DNA of 64,000 bases from Diadema setosum (Eukaryota > Echinodermata > Echinoidea > Diadematoida > Diadematidae): positions 18,320,403-18,384,402 of the forward strand of contig NC_092688.1 in the NCBI RefSeq assembly GCF_964275005.1, in the 5' to 3' direction. Both the position numbers and the translations under genes were made by a program. Positions 28,336-42,300 of this stretch are shown here, piece by piece; the stretch's first letter is position 1, and each line of letters starts with the position of its first letter. The notes beneath the pieces are model-generated. The model saw nothing but the letters and a program-made list of their open reading frames with translations. It searched no databases and was not told the DNA's origin.

Positions 28336-30672
28336 GCGGCATTTAATGCTCTGACGTGACTGTACAGCGCCAAAACAACAGAATTCAGATATGGAAAATA
28401 CTTGAAAGGTGAAATGGGCGAGAAAATGGTGATATGTTATGGTGATGTATGAGTGAGAAAGTATCATTTCAATTACTGTCATAATCCATAAGTACGAGTG
28501 TATTGCTTTATATTATCAGGAACACCTTGCACATAGAATATCAAACCTTGGAATGTGTTATGAATTTTAACACAACCATAAGTCACAACGGACGGACAAT
28601 GGCACGGAGTGATCAATAAGTCAAATTAATGTTGAAAATGCGTTCCCTTTTAAAAACCCTTTTTTCAAACAGTAATGAAAATGATACCATTGATTCGGTT
28701 ATTTACGTTCTTCTTCATATGGCAGGAATAGCAACGTCTGTGTTGCAAGAAATCATACGTTTTTAATGTCAATAATCATCAAGAAAGCGTTGGTTTCAAT
28801 GAAGTTCCCTCATTGTGGATCCATTATGGCATTCCTGCAGATCAAGTAATCGTCTTATAGTTGGGCAGCTTGACGTTGAGGGGGAAATGTTCCTCGAATT
28901 TACCGTGCATTGTTTTGATTTATTAGATATGGATATTCCATACTCCGTGATTTCAGTTTTATGGCAACAAGTCACTACTCGTGTAAGATTCCCAAATGCT
29001 ATTTGCAACCGAGGAATACGAAAAGTACAATAAGAGACATGATTACAACAACTGCGCTGCACCGCTAAACGTCTTAAGGTTTGAAGACCTAAACCAATTA
29101 CAGGGCCGCGAAAACTATTGTAACTTCACAATTAATGGTAGCTGTGTAATCAATAGTAACCATCAGTGGTTCTTGGCTTTGATTGGCTATAGAAAATTAT
29201 TGCTGTGGTATTAATCATTGTTTACATAGTTAAAGAACATTTAGCCATAGTTTAAATGCAACCGAACCTTTGCCGAAATAAGATCCTGGGAATCAGTAGC
29301 AGTTGTCTAAACCAACTTTCAGTTCACACGGCTTACTCTCATGGAAATATCATGATTTCATTTTCTTTCTTTCTTTCACAAGATACAGTGATTGCTTGGA
29401 AAGTTGCATTGTTTTCAAGGTGTTGATTACTTACAGATATGAATTGCGACTACATAACATTCAGACAAATCCACGAAGAGAAGAAATAGACTAAATCACC
29501 AGTGAGTTCCAAAGAGTTGCAATAAAGAGTTACACCGTCAGATGATCTCAGAAACGAAATTACATAATTAAGTTGATACACGCATTCATAAAGTACATGT
29601 AAGATTCACACAATCACTCGTATTGCACAAAATCTATTAATGATACATGTGTATTATTGTAGTAAGTCAGAGCTGCTGTTTTTGGCTACTACGGAGATTG
29701 CATTTCACTTCAATCACGTAAGGTTCATTCGATATGCTGTCAAACCATTTCTATTCAGGAAGGAATGTGCATTTCATTTCAAAAGATTGAATTTTAGCTT
29801 TGCCCTTTTTTCATTATCAAACTTTGTTGTCCACGACTAAGACAACTAAATGTACAGTTTGCTAAATATCTTCAAATTTCTTTGCGATATTCGTGTTACA
29901 AAATTATTTGACGAAAAACACCGTTTGTCGAACGCGGTTTGGCCCCATTGTCATACAATTGCATCATGTGTATAAACAAAGGCAAACTATAACATATATA
30001 CGGACAGTTCGAGGGGGGGGGGTCTAGACTCTGTTATTGTTTTTCATATTACATAATTTTCATCAAGACAACAATTTGGGATCAGTCACTCTCCACTAAA
30101 CGTGTATAGTGGTAATCATTCTTTCTCATTATCGTTAAGAGGTAAAATGTTTGGAACTATGATTACGATGTTGGCTGGCCGTCGAGTCGACACGTCGCTA
30201 AAAATGTTTCCTGGCGAGAACAATATTGCAACATTCATCTTTAACTTCAGTATTTCTATTCTATTCCAGTGCACCATAACTTAATATCGGCCTTGAGAAA
30301 AGCCACTATATAAGGCTCTGTAAAGCAATAGTAACACTAAAGTTGTGCGTTGAATTGAGAGTGACGTGAAACTGCGGCACATATCAATACAGACGTGATG
30401 TTAAAGGGGTAACTCTTTCCACGAGAAAATGACTTCAATATCTCCGTGTTCAGTAGTCTTCGATGAGAAACACATTATGTCTTTGAAACTCTCGAAGAAA
30501 TAATGATAGCAACAAAGTGCCATAATCCACCAATTAATCTCACGGTACATTGATATCTCTGGAGGTGACGAAACACTATCTCCATGTTTCAATCATCGAT
30601 AAAGACATTGAATGTAAAACTGTAAAACATTTTATGTAAAATGTGAACAAATTATTTTCTATTCGATTGTTT

Positions 30673-31522
30673 TCATGTTCCTTGACAAAGTGTTGAGTGT
30701 TTTCTTCCCGCTTTTAGAGCGTCTTCAAGTTTAATTTCCCCAACGTCGCTGGCCCGAAACACTTTCATCTTTACTCGCTTGTCTTTCCTCTGATCGGAAG
30801 ATGGCGCTGTCTCCTTGATTTCTTTCTTTGATGCCGTCTCTGACGATGACCCTTGAGGTTTGCTATCACAATCCCGACATAGCATCGCGGAGAATGGTTT
30901 CTTCTCCGTGTCGCTCTCCTGTGACTTGTTGTGAGGGGCGTGGTAGAGCCTGGCTCTCTTTTTGCGCGCTCTGTCCACGTCCAATCGCGCCTTTTGCAGA
31001 AACAAGAGCATCGTTTTCGTCGCTTCCTCGGGATCTACCGACACCGCCATCCAGTTCGTCCCCGGCTTCGTCTTTTTGACTGGTGGCGCCTGCTGGCTTC
31101 GCGATGACGAGGAAGACGACTCACGAGAAGGCGTGGTCGTGCTGGCTGTCGCCGCAGTGGTCGCATTTGTCGTTGCCGGGTTTCCGTCACTCACTCCGAG
31201 CCGCTCTCGCATTGCTAGGCGACTCTGCGTCATGGCCAGCTCCACTTTTTCGCTGGCGGTGTCCAGGTCCTTTCTCGTCTGACGAGAATTGAGCGATAGT
31301 CTGCTGCTCGATGTCGTGGTGGCCGAGCGGCGCTTCTTGGCCATCTTAGGGTCTCGAAAGACGTCCTGGCCAACGTGTCGCATGCTCTCGCACACGTTGT
31401 CGATGTTGGACGTACACATGGACTGCGCAGTCAGACCCGGGAGGCGCTTTACTTCAGAAGGACGCCATCTTCTATCGGTTACCGTCAGGCTGGGATACGT
31501 TCCAGGCGGAGACCAAGTCGGT
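30673..31522 (-). CDS. Unrecognised gene, terminal exon
   Basis: Minus strand: acceptor TTTTCTTCAG ending at 31523; the stop TGA is at 30675-30673. It encodes PTWSPPGTYPSLTVTDRRW, then LTAQSMCTSNIDNVCESMRH, then a long S/T-, K- and R-rich region (TATASTTTPSRESSSSSSRS) ending KLEDALKAGRKHSTLCQGT. A TNWMAVSVDPEEATKTMLLF block with a following LQKARLDVDRARKKRARL is probably a helix. GC content is far above the flanks, which supports real coding. Confidence 0.8.
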
Positions 31523-34500
31523 CTGAAGAAAAGGAAAAGGGATAAATGCAGTCTAAAATTTACGTTTTGTAAAGTGACTCGATTTGGGGGTTGCCGTTAA
31601 GGGCTGAAATATCTGCGATGAGCAATTTCGGTTATAAAGAAGTAAGGACGTTCACTATGCATTTCCCTAGAACGTACAGTTTCTTTGAAAAAAAAATCTG
31701 GTTTTGTTCCAATCAACGCATCGTTTTATCATAATCAACACAAGCATTAGTAAAAGACTATCCTTCTTCCCATGGATTTACTGCACTTATTTTTAGTATG
31801 GCACGAGTTTGTTATCTTTAAAGTAACTATTCACGCAATTGCTTAGTTTGAATCAAATTCAAGTCACTACACATCAATTTAAATGTTGGGCAGCAAAGCG
31901 ACTGCAGAAAAATACAATATGAATAAGAGCGATCGAGAATCAATTAAAGCATTTCAGCCTGTTTGCAGACATACCCGTTTGTTTCCGACTGTGTTTGTTG
32001 CTTCTTGTCGGCAATGAGCATACCCTGCAGAGCTTCGTACGCCTTCCTGCATAATGAAATGGAAAATATTTCAGTTGTCAGCATTTTTATAAACATAATA
32101 CACGTGATGCATCGTTTCGAAAGCCATATAATGTAGGGAATACATTTTTTCTTTTTTTTGGGGGGGGGGGGGAGTATGACAGATATCAACTTGCCAAATG
32201 CTAAGTTTTGAATTAATATACAACTTGTCCTACTTCATTACAAAGAACCTATTCTAAAAACGAATTAAAGGTTAGAAAACTATCAACTTAGGTTTGCATA
32301 AGTCGGCTTTACGCATTTTTCTTCCTTTGCGTATTTTTCTTCCTTTTATAATCTCCGACTTCATACGGGTAATGTGACGCACCACATTATACTGAGTCGA
32401 TTACGAAATTACAATACTACAACGCATTCAAATTATAATAAGATATCATCACATTACTCGCGTGAACTCATGTTTCACAGAATGATTTTCTTACTTCATT
32501 TTTTGTAAGCTCTGACCAAGTATGATCATATTTTTGATCAGAAATATGACGGTTTCATCAGAAGAGACGACGAGCTATACCATGGATGTCACAACACTTC
32601 ACATTAGTGAACGACGCAAATCTTGCCATTCAAACGCGTTAACATCTATCTTGACTAAGAAGAATCAATTCAAACTGTGATAACGACTATAAAATGAACA
32701 AGCCTGCGAAGAAAATCGCTCCTCCACAAACTCAAATCATGACCATTCCAGTAAAGAAAGTTGTGTCTATGTCGGTGATGCATAATACCGTGTTTGTTTG
32801 TTTTGTTTTGATTTGTTTTGTTTTTGTTTTGTTTTGTTTTGTTTTCTGAAAGAATTTTATGGTCAGTCTTGCAGGAATGTATATTCAATTCCAAGTAATT
32901 AATCATTTTCTATAGCTAGTGTTTCTTTGATACACGAGAGCAACAAGAACGTAAAATTGAAAGTACAAGTTCAGACACTCTAGTTAGTTTATCATCCGTA
33001 TACTGAAATCTCTGAGAGCAGAAAAGGGAGCAATAGTGCGAGTTTACTGTTCTGCAGAGTTATAATGACAAAGCTATGATAACGGCAGTGACATCTTTGA
33101 TGCGCATTCCCTTTGAGATTATCAAGAACGTGAGAAGGAAAGTACAAATTCAGTCACTTTGGTCATTTCATCTGTATCTTTGAGTCTTTGAAAGAATACA
33201 AGAAACAATAGTTCTAGTTTCCGTAAACTGCATGAGTTATGAAAGACAAAGTTGAGTTAGAGGGAGCAATGACATCCTTGGAGCACATTCCCTTCTTTTG
33301 CCCCCAACAAAGAATTGCAATGTCAAGCCAATATCGATCTGTTTGCAACTCAAGTTGACATACACCAGTCGTTGGCACAAGTCATACCAGCCTTTAGCTT
33401 CATCTTGAATCGCGTTCTAATCCCACGTGGTAAAAATGTTGCCACCATGTTTACATCCATCATTGTAATTATTGTAAGGACGATGTGTACTGGTTTTGTT
33501 GTTGTCTTGAAATTCGGTTCACGACTGACGCAGAGTTGATGCAAGCGGCCAACGAGGTGTGAGCTGAAATTGACTAGAACAAAGTCTTCTTCGTGTGCAA
33601 TCAATGTACGTTTGCTTTCCCCGTCTGTAAACTACCGATCCCCAACTGTTTCGCTATTCAAACAGAATTAATCGATATATTTGATTTGCACGGATTTCAG
33701 ACCTGCGATGACCCTCGCATATTTCCCTTGGTTACAAACACATCGTCGTATTCTTCTCTCGCATTGTCGCACACCTGGCTGGGCAGCGATTAATAGCGGC
33801 AGCCTCTCATCACCCTTTCGTGTCTTACACAGAATAAAGGTGATTTTAACTCTAAAAGATTGTAACATTATTCGGGATGCGATGTGTCCGTAGCAAAGAA
33901 TTCATACAAGTGTTCTCGGCAAAGGCCGCAGGTAAAGAACAGATTTAACGGGGCATGGTTTTCTGCATGCCGGCCGTTGTATATAGAGCTTCCAATGAAA
34001 TACGTATAGGAACGCAAGATCTGTAGTTACAAGCGTTCCGTCTAATGGTGGTCGGTCTTCAGCGCTTCTTCGCAACCTCATTAAGGCCCGGTCCCACTGG
34101 CCTACGGACACAAAGCGTATGCAGAAAGGACACAGCGGACGAGCAAAATTTCGGGGATGGCTTCATCCGCTTTCATCCGCTCCAGAAATTGACAAAATTG
34201 GCGAAAATTGGCGGTAACAGAACGGAAATAGAACGGACGTGGGTAGTATGTAGCGGGGATGTTAAACGGATGTTCATCGGAAGCCTAGCGGATGAAAGCG
34301 GATGGAAGGGGATGACAGCTCCGAAAGGGTTACCGGAGATAATTGCGAAACGGACGCATAGCAGAAAAAGCGGATGCAGTGTGGATGCAGAGCGGATGCA
34401 GAGCGGATGCAGGGGGGATGCTTTCGAAATGCTTTATATACGAGATGCATACGCTTACATCCTTTCTATTAACGTGATATTAACGATGTAAAGACGTTCC

Positions 34501-36351
34501 ACGTACCATATCTTTCCTCCCTCTTTCCGTTTTTAGCTGCAGCGGATGTGAGTTGCGAGGATGCCCATAGGATGCAGAGAGGATGCAGCGGACGTTTAAG
34601 GGATGCCGCACGGACATACAACGTTTGTTGCTCGTATGTCGCGGATTTACATCGTACACAGCGGAAAGTTCATCCGTTCTAAAAGTTTTAAGCAGCTTAA
34701 AACTTTTTGCGCGGATGAAATCACAGTGGACGGATGCTCGATGGATAGAGCGGATGAAACACGTATGCGATGGGTACACAGCGGATTCGTAGCGTTTTCC
34801 AACGGATGGCAAGATTTTTTGTACGCTTTACATCCTCTTTGCATCCGTAAGTGCAGTGGGACCGGGCCTTTATATTGTTTTCTTCAAAGGGGATGGCGGG
34901 AGCAGTTATGCTGAAGGATCTATTTGTACGCAGATACAGATCTCAAGAGCTACACACATGCTGCGTAATTTTTAGCTAAGCGAAATATTTCATAGTCATC
35001 AAAGATTGTTGGAGACTGTTGTTTTGATAGTAATGATAAAAAGTCATTTTGTCCACTCAAATGATAACAATAATAAATTTCAGGAGTTACATCATACTTT
35101 CTACATTCCCGTACACGTAGTCATTCAAACCATATTAAGCATTTCCAATACTTTTCGAAAAGTTATTAGACAAATATGATACGTGCAAAGGCATTATTTC
35201 CACCCTCTAAAAACAGACAATATCGCTATTGCATTATCTCATCATAGATATATGCTATTTCTGCGGGTATACCTTTATTGTCCCTTGTTATCAATCAATG
35301 ATATATGTCTTAGGAATGCTGCAAATTTCATTTTTCCCCTCGTTCTATCCTGGCTACTTAGATCTGTAGTTTTTATAGAATCCGTATTGCTCGCCATCCG
35401 TCTTGAGGCCTAGCAAATATCAAACCCTGTATAGAGTCTGTCAACAACAAATCAAGCTATACTTTGTGGTATACTAGTAGTGATACTAGTAGATTGCGAT
35501 CTATCATCTGCCCATTCATAATTAAGAACGTATAATACTCCTATCCCATTATGCTTGCCGAGAATCTGCAATCTTTGGTTGGGGGCTAATATCCCCCCCT
35601 TTTTTTTTTTAACTATCTAACAAATTATGCGCATTAAATACGATGAAGAATGTTACCCATTGCTTGCCCTCATATAAACAAGAAAAGGAACGAGACTGAA
35701 ATCAGACTAATCCACATTTAGTGTTTCCATGGTAACGGCCATATACGTTTGCACGACGCTACGTGCGAATCTATTATCTATGTAAAATTAGTGAGAGCGA
35801 CACGTCCGTCTGTCCATTATAGTCTTTTCGTGTTCGTGTCTATATTTGGTTTAGCAATAAGGCGCCGCACGACAGCTTTGACAAGCACGTGATACACGAT
35901 TTCTCACTACAAATAGCCCCTATCACCTGCTCTGGTTTCCTGGAGCCAAAGGTCCGCCGACAACGTTAAAAAATAAAAGTATAATCGTGTGTTGAGATAG
36001 TAATCTATACACCCATTCTAAATACGCTGCAGTCGCCCATCCAACTTTACAACCCTATAATGATTCGTTTTCGTTCTTCAAAAAATAACATTTTATTGCC
36101 TCAGAGAACAATATTTTTATCAACAGTACTTTATTATATTGTACAGTAATCCTGTTTCGTGTGCATATAGGGTAGAAATGCAGTCATAGAAAAAAAGACG
36201 CATAGATGGGAAGGGGACCATAAAAACGGATTGCGCAGTTTAAAATATAAGTTTGTAGAAACGACATATTATATTTCATAGTACCTTGAAAAATCAAGAC
36301 TGCCTTGACATGCTCTTGTAATTGTTTTTTTTTTCATTAATTCGTCTCACA

Positions 36352-36383
<32 letters not shown>

Positions 36384-39300
36384 GTTATTATTATTATTTT
36401 ATTTCATTTTTTTTTTTTTTTGGGGGGGGGGGGGGGTTTCACGAGTCTAAGCTTTGAATAATCTATGGTGTAGCTCAAGTCTGCTATCCCCCCCCCCCCC
36501 AAGACCGGTATTGTCCTTGAGATTATTGATCTGCACTGCTCCTTTCATGCAACCTATACTGGTTTGTTTTGCTTTGCTTTACTATAAAATCTTTCTGGAG
36601 TAATTTGCCACTGTGTGTGAACCTATTATGCCTTATACACACCATCACACATCAAAGTTAGATGCCGCGAGTTGTCCAATGCTATATATTTTATGCCATT
36701 AACTCACAGAAATTCCACTGAACATTCGCTTAATACTTTTCAAAAGCGAAATCATTGAAAATTGATCAAGGAGATAAACCGAACCATTTGTAAATGAACT
36801 CACTGCATATCAACAGAGTCTATCAAATTGCATCAAAATGTCAAATTATCCAGATGAAATTCCTCCATTGTTGTTGTTTGCTTGCTTGCTTGCTTGCTTG
36901 TTTTCACACTATAAGCAGCTCTAAAATACACTGACATGTCTATTAGTGTATTCAATATCAACTACAGAAACGGTATTTGCCTGATGAAATGATACATAGC
37001 AAAATTTGGGTCTATTTATCTCTTCGTATAGCGTATGTAGCTTTAAGAAAGTTTACATAACTTTCGTTGCCCGTCTATCAATCTGACTGCTCATCTATCT
37101 CATTCAATAGTTTCGTCTCTTTCTGTCGTTTTCTTTATGTGTTTCTCTATTTCTGTGCCAGTGCATCTATTTGTCTGGAAGTCTATCTGTGTGTTCCACT
37201 TTGTTTGCTTATACCTTTTACTTTCACACTCGACCATTCGACAGTCGTGATATTTCTCTTCTCAAAGCTTCGCAATGATTGCACGGTAAAAACACCTGCA
37301 ATTCAGTGGAAAGTAGAGTTTTATCGATAGAAGACCAATGGGAGCATACGGCAAATAAACAGAATACAAAACCTTCGTGCCAAATTGGACATCCTTTCAG
37401 AACTATCCTATTCTGTCACATATTTACTGAATGGATAGTTCTTACATAAAAGGGAGGTTTTCTTGGGGGGGGGGGGGGGAGCTGAAAGGGCCGTCTTCTC
37501 GAATAGCGACAAACTGTTCATGGTTCTTCATACATCCCGATTTAATCCCAGCAATTAGGAAGGCTGCATCAAGTGTGCTGTGTAAATAATATGAAGATTT
37601 CCTATTTCCCCTGTGAGTACATTAAAAGACGTCATGGAAACTCGTTTTCTTAATCGAAAAGGCATTAGATTTGTACTTCTAGCGAGGCTTGATTTTTCCC
37701 TTTTTTCACGGGGGTTTAGTTGTTATGGATCTACTGCCTCCTGCACATCGGTGGGGTTATATTTCACACCTTTCTAGTAGTGCTACAAGAAATGTTTTGT
37801 CGTTCCACAGCATGTTTCAACCAATTACATTCTGAATGATTGCTTCAACGCTAGCCTCACCCTCTCAACTCACATCATCATGTATATCCCGAATCAGATT
37901 ACAGTGTTACAGACAGGCCCAGAAACGAGCACTGAACGAGGAATTCAGTCTCTGATCTTGTTTCTTGATTCAGCTGAAGTGTAGCTGAACTAAAATACTG
38001 CACGTTTTAAAAAGTCCAAAGGAGCGTTATACCTAAAGATATATTTTCACTGTTGTCTTACTTCCTTTATGTAGAGAGCTTATTTCAATGTCTCGAGTCC
38101 TTTATAACATGCTCTCAGGGACTTCTGATATCATTCCAAAAATCTGGGAAATAGATTATAAAAGTACATTTTTCAAATGTTTTCAGAAAAAGGACAGTCT
38201 TATCCCACATTTATTATTTCTCGCCGGTAAGTTTTGGGTGGCTCTCTCTTCGCCTATAAACTTCTGACCATTGATATGCTTATGATTACAAGTCATATAA
38301 TTTCATGTTCAGCGTTTCAGCTCTTTCACCTTCAAAACATTAGAAAAATATTAGTATAAGTATACTTTTTTTCTTCAGCCAAGTTCCCATCCATGTCATG
38401 GTTTGTTCTGACCCCCCCCCCCCCCCCCACAGCAACAACATCGAGGAGAATTATCAGATGCTACCTAACCTATGGTAACAAAAAATGTAATGAGACCCAT
38501 TATCATATATTGATGTTGAATGCTAGTATACTCAAAGGTGAAGTTTGTTTGACTCGCAGTATAATTAGACCAAATTGATCCAACCTTCATCTTGTATAGA
38601 GTCAGTGACAGTATATGTTCGTCCATACAATGTACTAGGATGGGTACGTAATAAGTGATTACAAACGCATAGTCTCAAACAAAACACGGATTTCTAAAAA
38701 ACACCGCCGGCGGACGAGCCCACTTGTTCTCCCCTAATCCTCGCTCCTCTCACCACGACACATCTTTTGTCGAGAGATTTGTCGCTTAATTGTCAGCATC
38801 TCCCCTCCCATAGTTTCTTAAATGCGAGTAAAGAGGATTTCAGCCAGCTTGAAACCTGCCATGATAGCAACACGATTAGTATGTGGTTACAGCTCTCATA
38901 ACAGCCCCATTAACACGAGGAAACCATCAGAAGAAGCACCAAGAGTATACACGCAACCGTATATAGGAAGAGAGATGTCGACCAACTTTCTATATACTGA
39001 ATCTCCACAACTTTACAAACGTCCCTCTATCCCCGGAAAAAATGCTAGATTCGCTGGTTTCTTTCTTTCTGATGCAAAACAAAACATGACAACCGTTCCT
39101 TTTGTGGGCATTATTATTCACCCTCTACATACCGTCCATAGTGACTACCTTAGATACGGCGATGTTGTATTATACAAAAAGTGCAATAATTAGCTCGAAT
39201 GCACTCTACTACTACAGTGCACGGCAAAGGCATATAAATAGCCCGACTGCATGTTTAAGTCTAACGTCGATGGTGAAATATGAAATTGATCATCTGTTTT

Positions 39301-42300
39301 AACAACTTTCGTTATTCATGACATGTTGAGTTGGTACTCGTTGAGATATGATATTTATGTTTCCCAAATCCTGTCGTAAGATTGTACTGACATGATTTAT
39401 CCAAATGACGATTGAAGGAAGTTACATTATGACATCACAATCACATCTCTACGATAAGAATATGATATCATTGTACCATCTCCATGAAACATAGCTCACC
39501 TGAATGGCGCCGTTTTGAACACGTACGGATCTGGAAGGTTTTCCCCAAGAGTAAGATCTTCCGGGTCACTACTTCCGTCAAATCCGACCAGTTTCTGTAC
39601 GTGTTTCTCCCTGTATTCTGTCATGTATTGGCTCGTATCCTCGTAAAACTTAAAAGGCTGACTCTCCTTGTTGCTGTTCTTACCACTATTTGAAATATTA
39701 GTACAAAGAAAAATGGAACAGTGCAGACGTTTACTTAATTTGAACATTCTGCAACGCAAATAACGCATGACGGGAAGGACTATGTCAAGGTACATAATGT
39801 AGGCCTATCACGTAATTAATTCATAATGGCTTTCAAATAGCAACCGCCCATTAGCCATCCCCACTTAATGATCGCTGCCATGGCAGCTGATGATAATCAT
39901 GCTAGTTCAAATAATATCGAAAAATGTTATGCAGCTGTGACCGTTACATTTCTTCCACTTAATAGATTTATCAGGTATATAGGGGCTTCTATACGGCGTG
40001 CAAGGATGGGTTTGCAAACAATGATAAAATGCTTGAACTATGGTGGGAAAGAAAATGACTCAATTGTTGAGGGTCCTTATATTATGGAATACAATCATAA
40101 TTTTGTGAATACATTTAAAGAAAATAGTAGTGACAGAAGAAGTAGATCATAATGATATATTTCCTCGCATACAAAGGTATTTAACTTATTTTCACCAAAA
40201 GCACTGACCTATACGTTGTATGGATCAATAACAGAAAGCAAAAAAAAAAAAAGGGGGGGGGGGTGAATATGCTTCTTTCATTCGTAGCCTCGCCTATACC
40301 ATCATAATTACTGACAAAGGGGCGTGTCAAGTGCAACTCCATCGAACCAAATTATATTTACTCATTTGACCAACAGCAATTTGAGATGACCTACCAGATA
40401 ACTAAGTATATAATCAAGAATGGGTGTAAACGAAACAGGGTTCATGTAAATTCCGTGTATCACTTAATAGAATATACACAAGCGCGGAAATTATGATGAA
40501 TGCAGCAACCTTTTTTAAGTTCATACATTTTCACACCAACCAACTAAACACATGCTGCTATATGTGTAACATATTTATTGATTTATCCTGAGGATGGGGC
40601 AGTTGGGTTTACAAGATACAAGTATTTTGATATTGAAAAGCGTCTTTTCAATTAAAAAAAAATTGAAAAGAGACCGTATGATTTCAGTGCAAAATATACA
40701 CCAAGACAATAGATTAGGCTATAAGGGACGACGTAATTAATCAAACATAAAGACAATACTGCCTATTTTCAAGAATTGTGTATCAAATTATGTGATACAA
40801 TGTATCATCAACTATACATTGAATAGAAGTTATAATTTACGGAATTTGAATGTCCTTGTGTATTATACTTTCACTCGCGTCTGTTGTACATGTATGTCTT
40901 TACATTTTAATTTAAAAACGGAGAAAAAGAAATGGACGTCAGAAGGATCTGAAGAATCAAGAAAACGGGCGAATGATGCCAACCCCTGGAGGTTCGCACC
41001 AGCAGGTGACTAGCAATAATCAGCAAGGGGTATGAAAAATCAAATGAAATGACATTCTCTGTGTAATTGCAGCAGTGCATATCAATATTGTGTAGATGCA
41101 GTATATTCCATATGAATGTACCTTTCTGACATGCACTCGGATATATTCGGGGCGGTTCGGTCGGACTTCCGTCGACTGACTGGTTTGGCCGCCGTTCGAC
41201 CACCGTGCTTCTTGGTCAAATCCTCGGCTGTCCACTCGTTGAACCCGATGTCGAGCAGACCAGCAATAGACGGCAATCTAGACAAGGCAAATATTAGTTG
41301 CTTTATGATCACACACTGTTAAAGAAGGTGCAATATGTTTGTTTTTATCATGTTTGTTTTCTCTCTTCGTCCTTGCATACATGTAGTATTTCAGGGCACC
41401 GCTTTTGGTATAGAAACCGTAGATCGCAACGTGTTTGTAAAACCAAAACAAATTATGAAACTGCGTAGGATACGCTCTTATTAGATAATTAAACGTTCCT
41501 AATTGTGAATGTATTATTTTGACTGATTCTTGTATAAGGCGCAAAGTCATCCACAAAACTAGTAGACGCAACATGGAAAATCAGCTGTAATCCTGCACAA
41601 TCGAGTTTGCTTTGGAGGATAGGAGTTAAACTATCAAATAGCATAACATTTAGCACCGTTAAAACTTAAAAATGTTTCGTTTACTGTTAGCCTTGTATTA
41701 CAGAAGCTCACTCTGTTATCCTGACATTCTCATCAAGTTACAACTACACCTTGCCTCATGACCAGTTCACACAATGTCTTCTCTATCTGGGGTAACCTTT
41801 TACTCCATAGTGTCGCCACTGCTTTACAATAATATTCTACCAGTTGGCTTCCTTTATATCATTATCATAGCCACTGCTAGCGTTGCCATGCATTTGCAGG
41901 TAGGTCTATACCGATTATACATCCCTATAAGGACACGCAACAACATTAGGCACTAACATTGACGGGATTCGAACTCAGAATTAAACGTCAAGATATCTTT
42001 TTTTTTTTCACACTGACACAGCCCCTCCCCCTTGAAAAAAAAAAGAAGATAATTGACATGTATAACAAACAAAGTAGTCTTCCAGTGTAATGCATACCTT
42101 GACGCTTTGGGTTTAGTGCCTCCCGACTTCCCTCTCGACGTCCGTCTAGATGACGAGGTCGATGCGGTGGACGGTGCAGGTGGTGGAGGAGGCGGTGGCA
42201 TGGTGAATCGCTCACAGATGCAACGGTCCTTGGGTTGTTCAAGTCGTTCCGTGTCGAAGAACGGAACGAAAGAGCAGTTTTTGAAACAGCGGTAGACATT

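Larger units (their letters stand above)
23069..30672. other. Intergenic region between convergent CENPJ and unrecognised gene
   Basis: The two flanking genes converge, so both 3' UTRs must lie here. The region contains GT satellites, a compound hairpin element (24453-25015), a CTGTATA element (25329-25551), a 630-bp palindrome (26793-27422), a (GT)n tract and an A22 tract. No open frame shows coding composition or splice continuity. Confidence 0.7.
32047..39499 (-). other. Large intron of the unrecognised gene
   Basis: 7.45 kb. It holds a diverged 179-bp tandem duplication (32942-33299), a PIF/Harbinger-like element (34081-34872), ATT, TTGC and G/C homopolymer tracts, and otherwise AT-rich sequence with no supported exon. 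Confidence 0.65.

Noticed and set aside
30828..31292. Plus-strand open frames of 69-106 codons
   Set aside because: They are shadows of the GC-rich terminal exon of the minus-strand gene, which has a consistent splice chain.
34045..34491. Open frame of 148 codons on the plus strand
   Set aside because: It is covered by the Harbinger-like element and its GCGGATG repeats, with no transposase motif.
38822..39193. Open frame of 123 codons on the plus strand
   Set aside because: It lies inside the large intron of the minus-strand gene, has no recognisable motif and no coding-like GC rise.
39868..40152. Open frame of 94 codons on the plus strand
   Set aside because: It falls in an intron of the minus-strand gene; composition is as in the flanks and no homologue is recognised.
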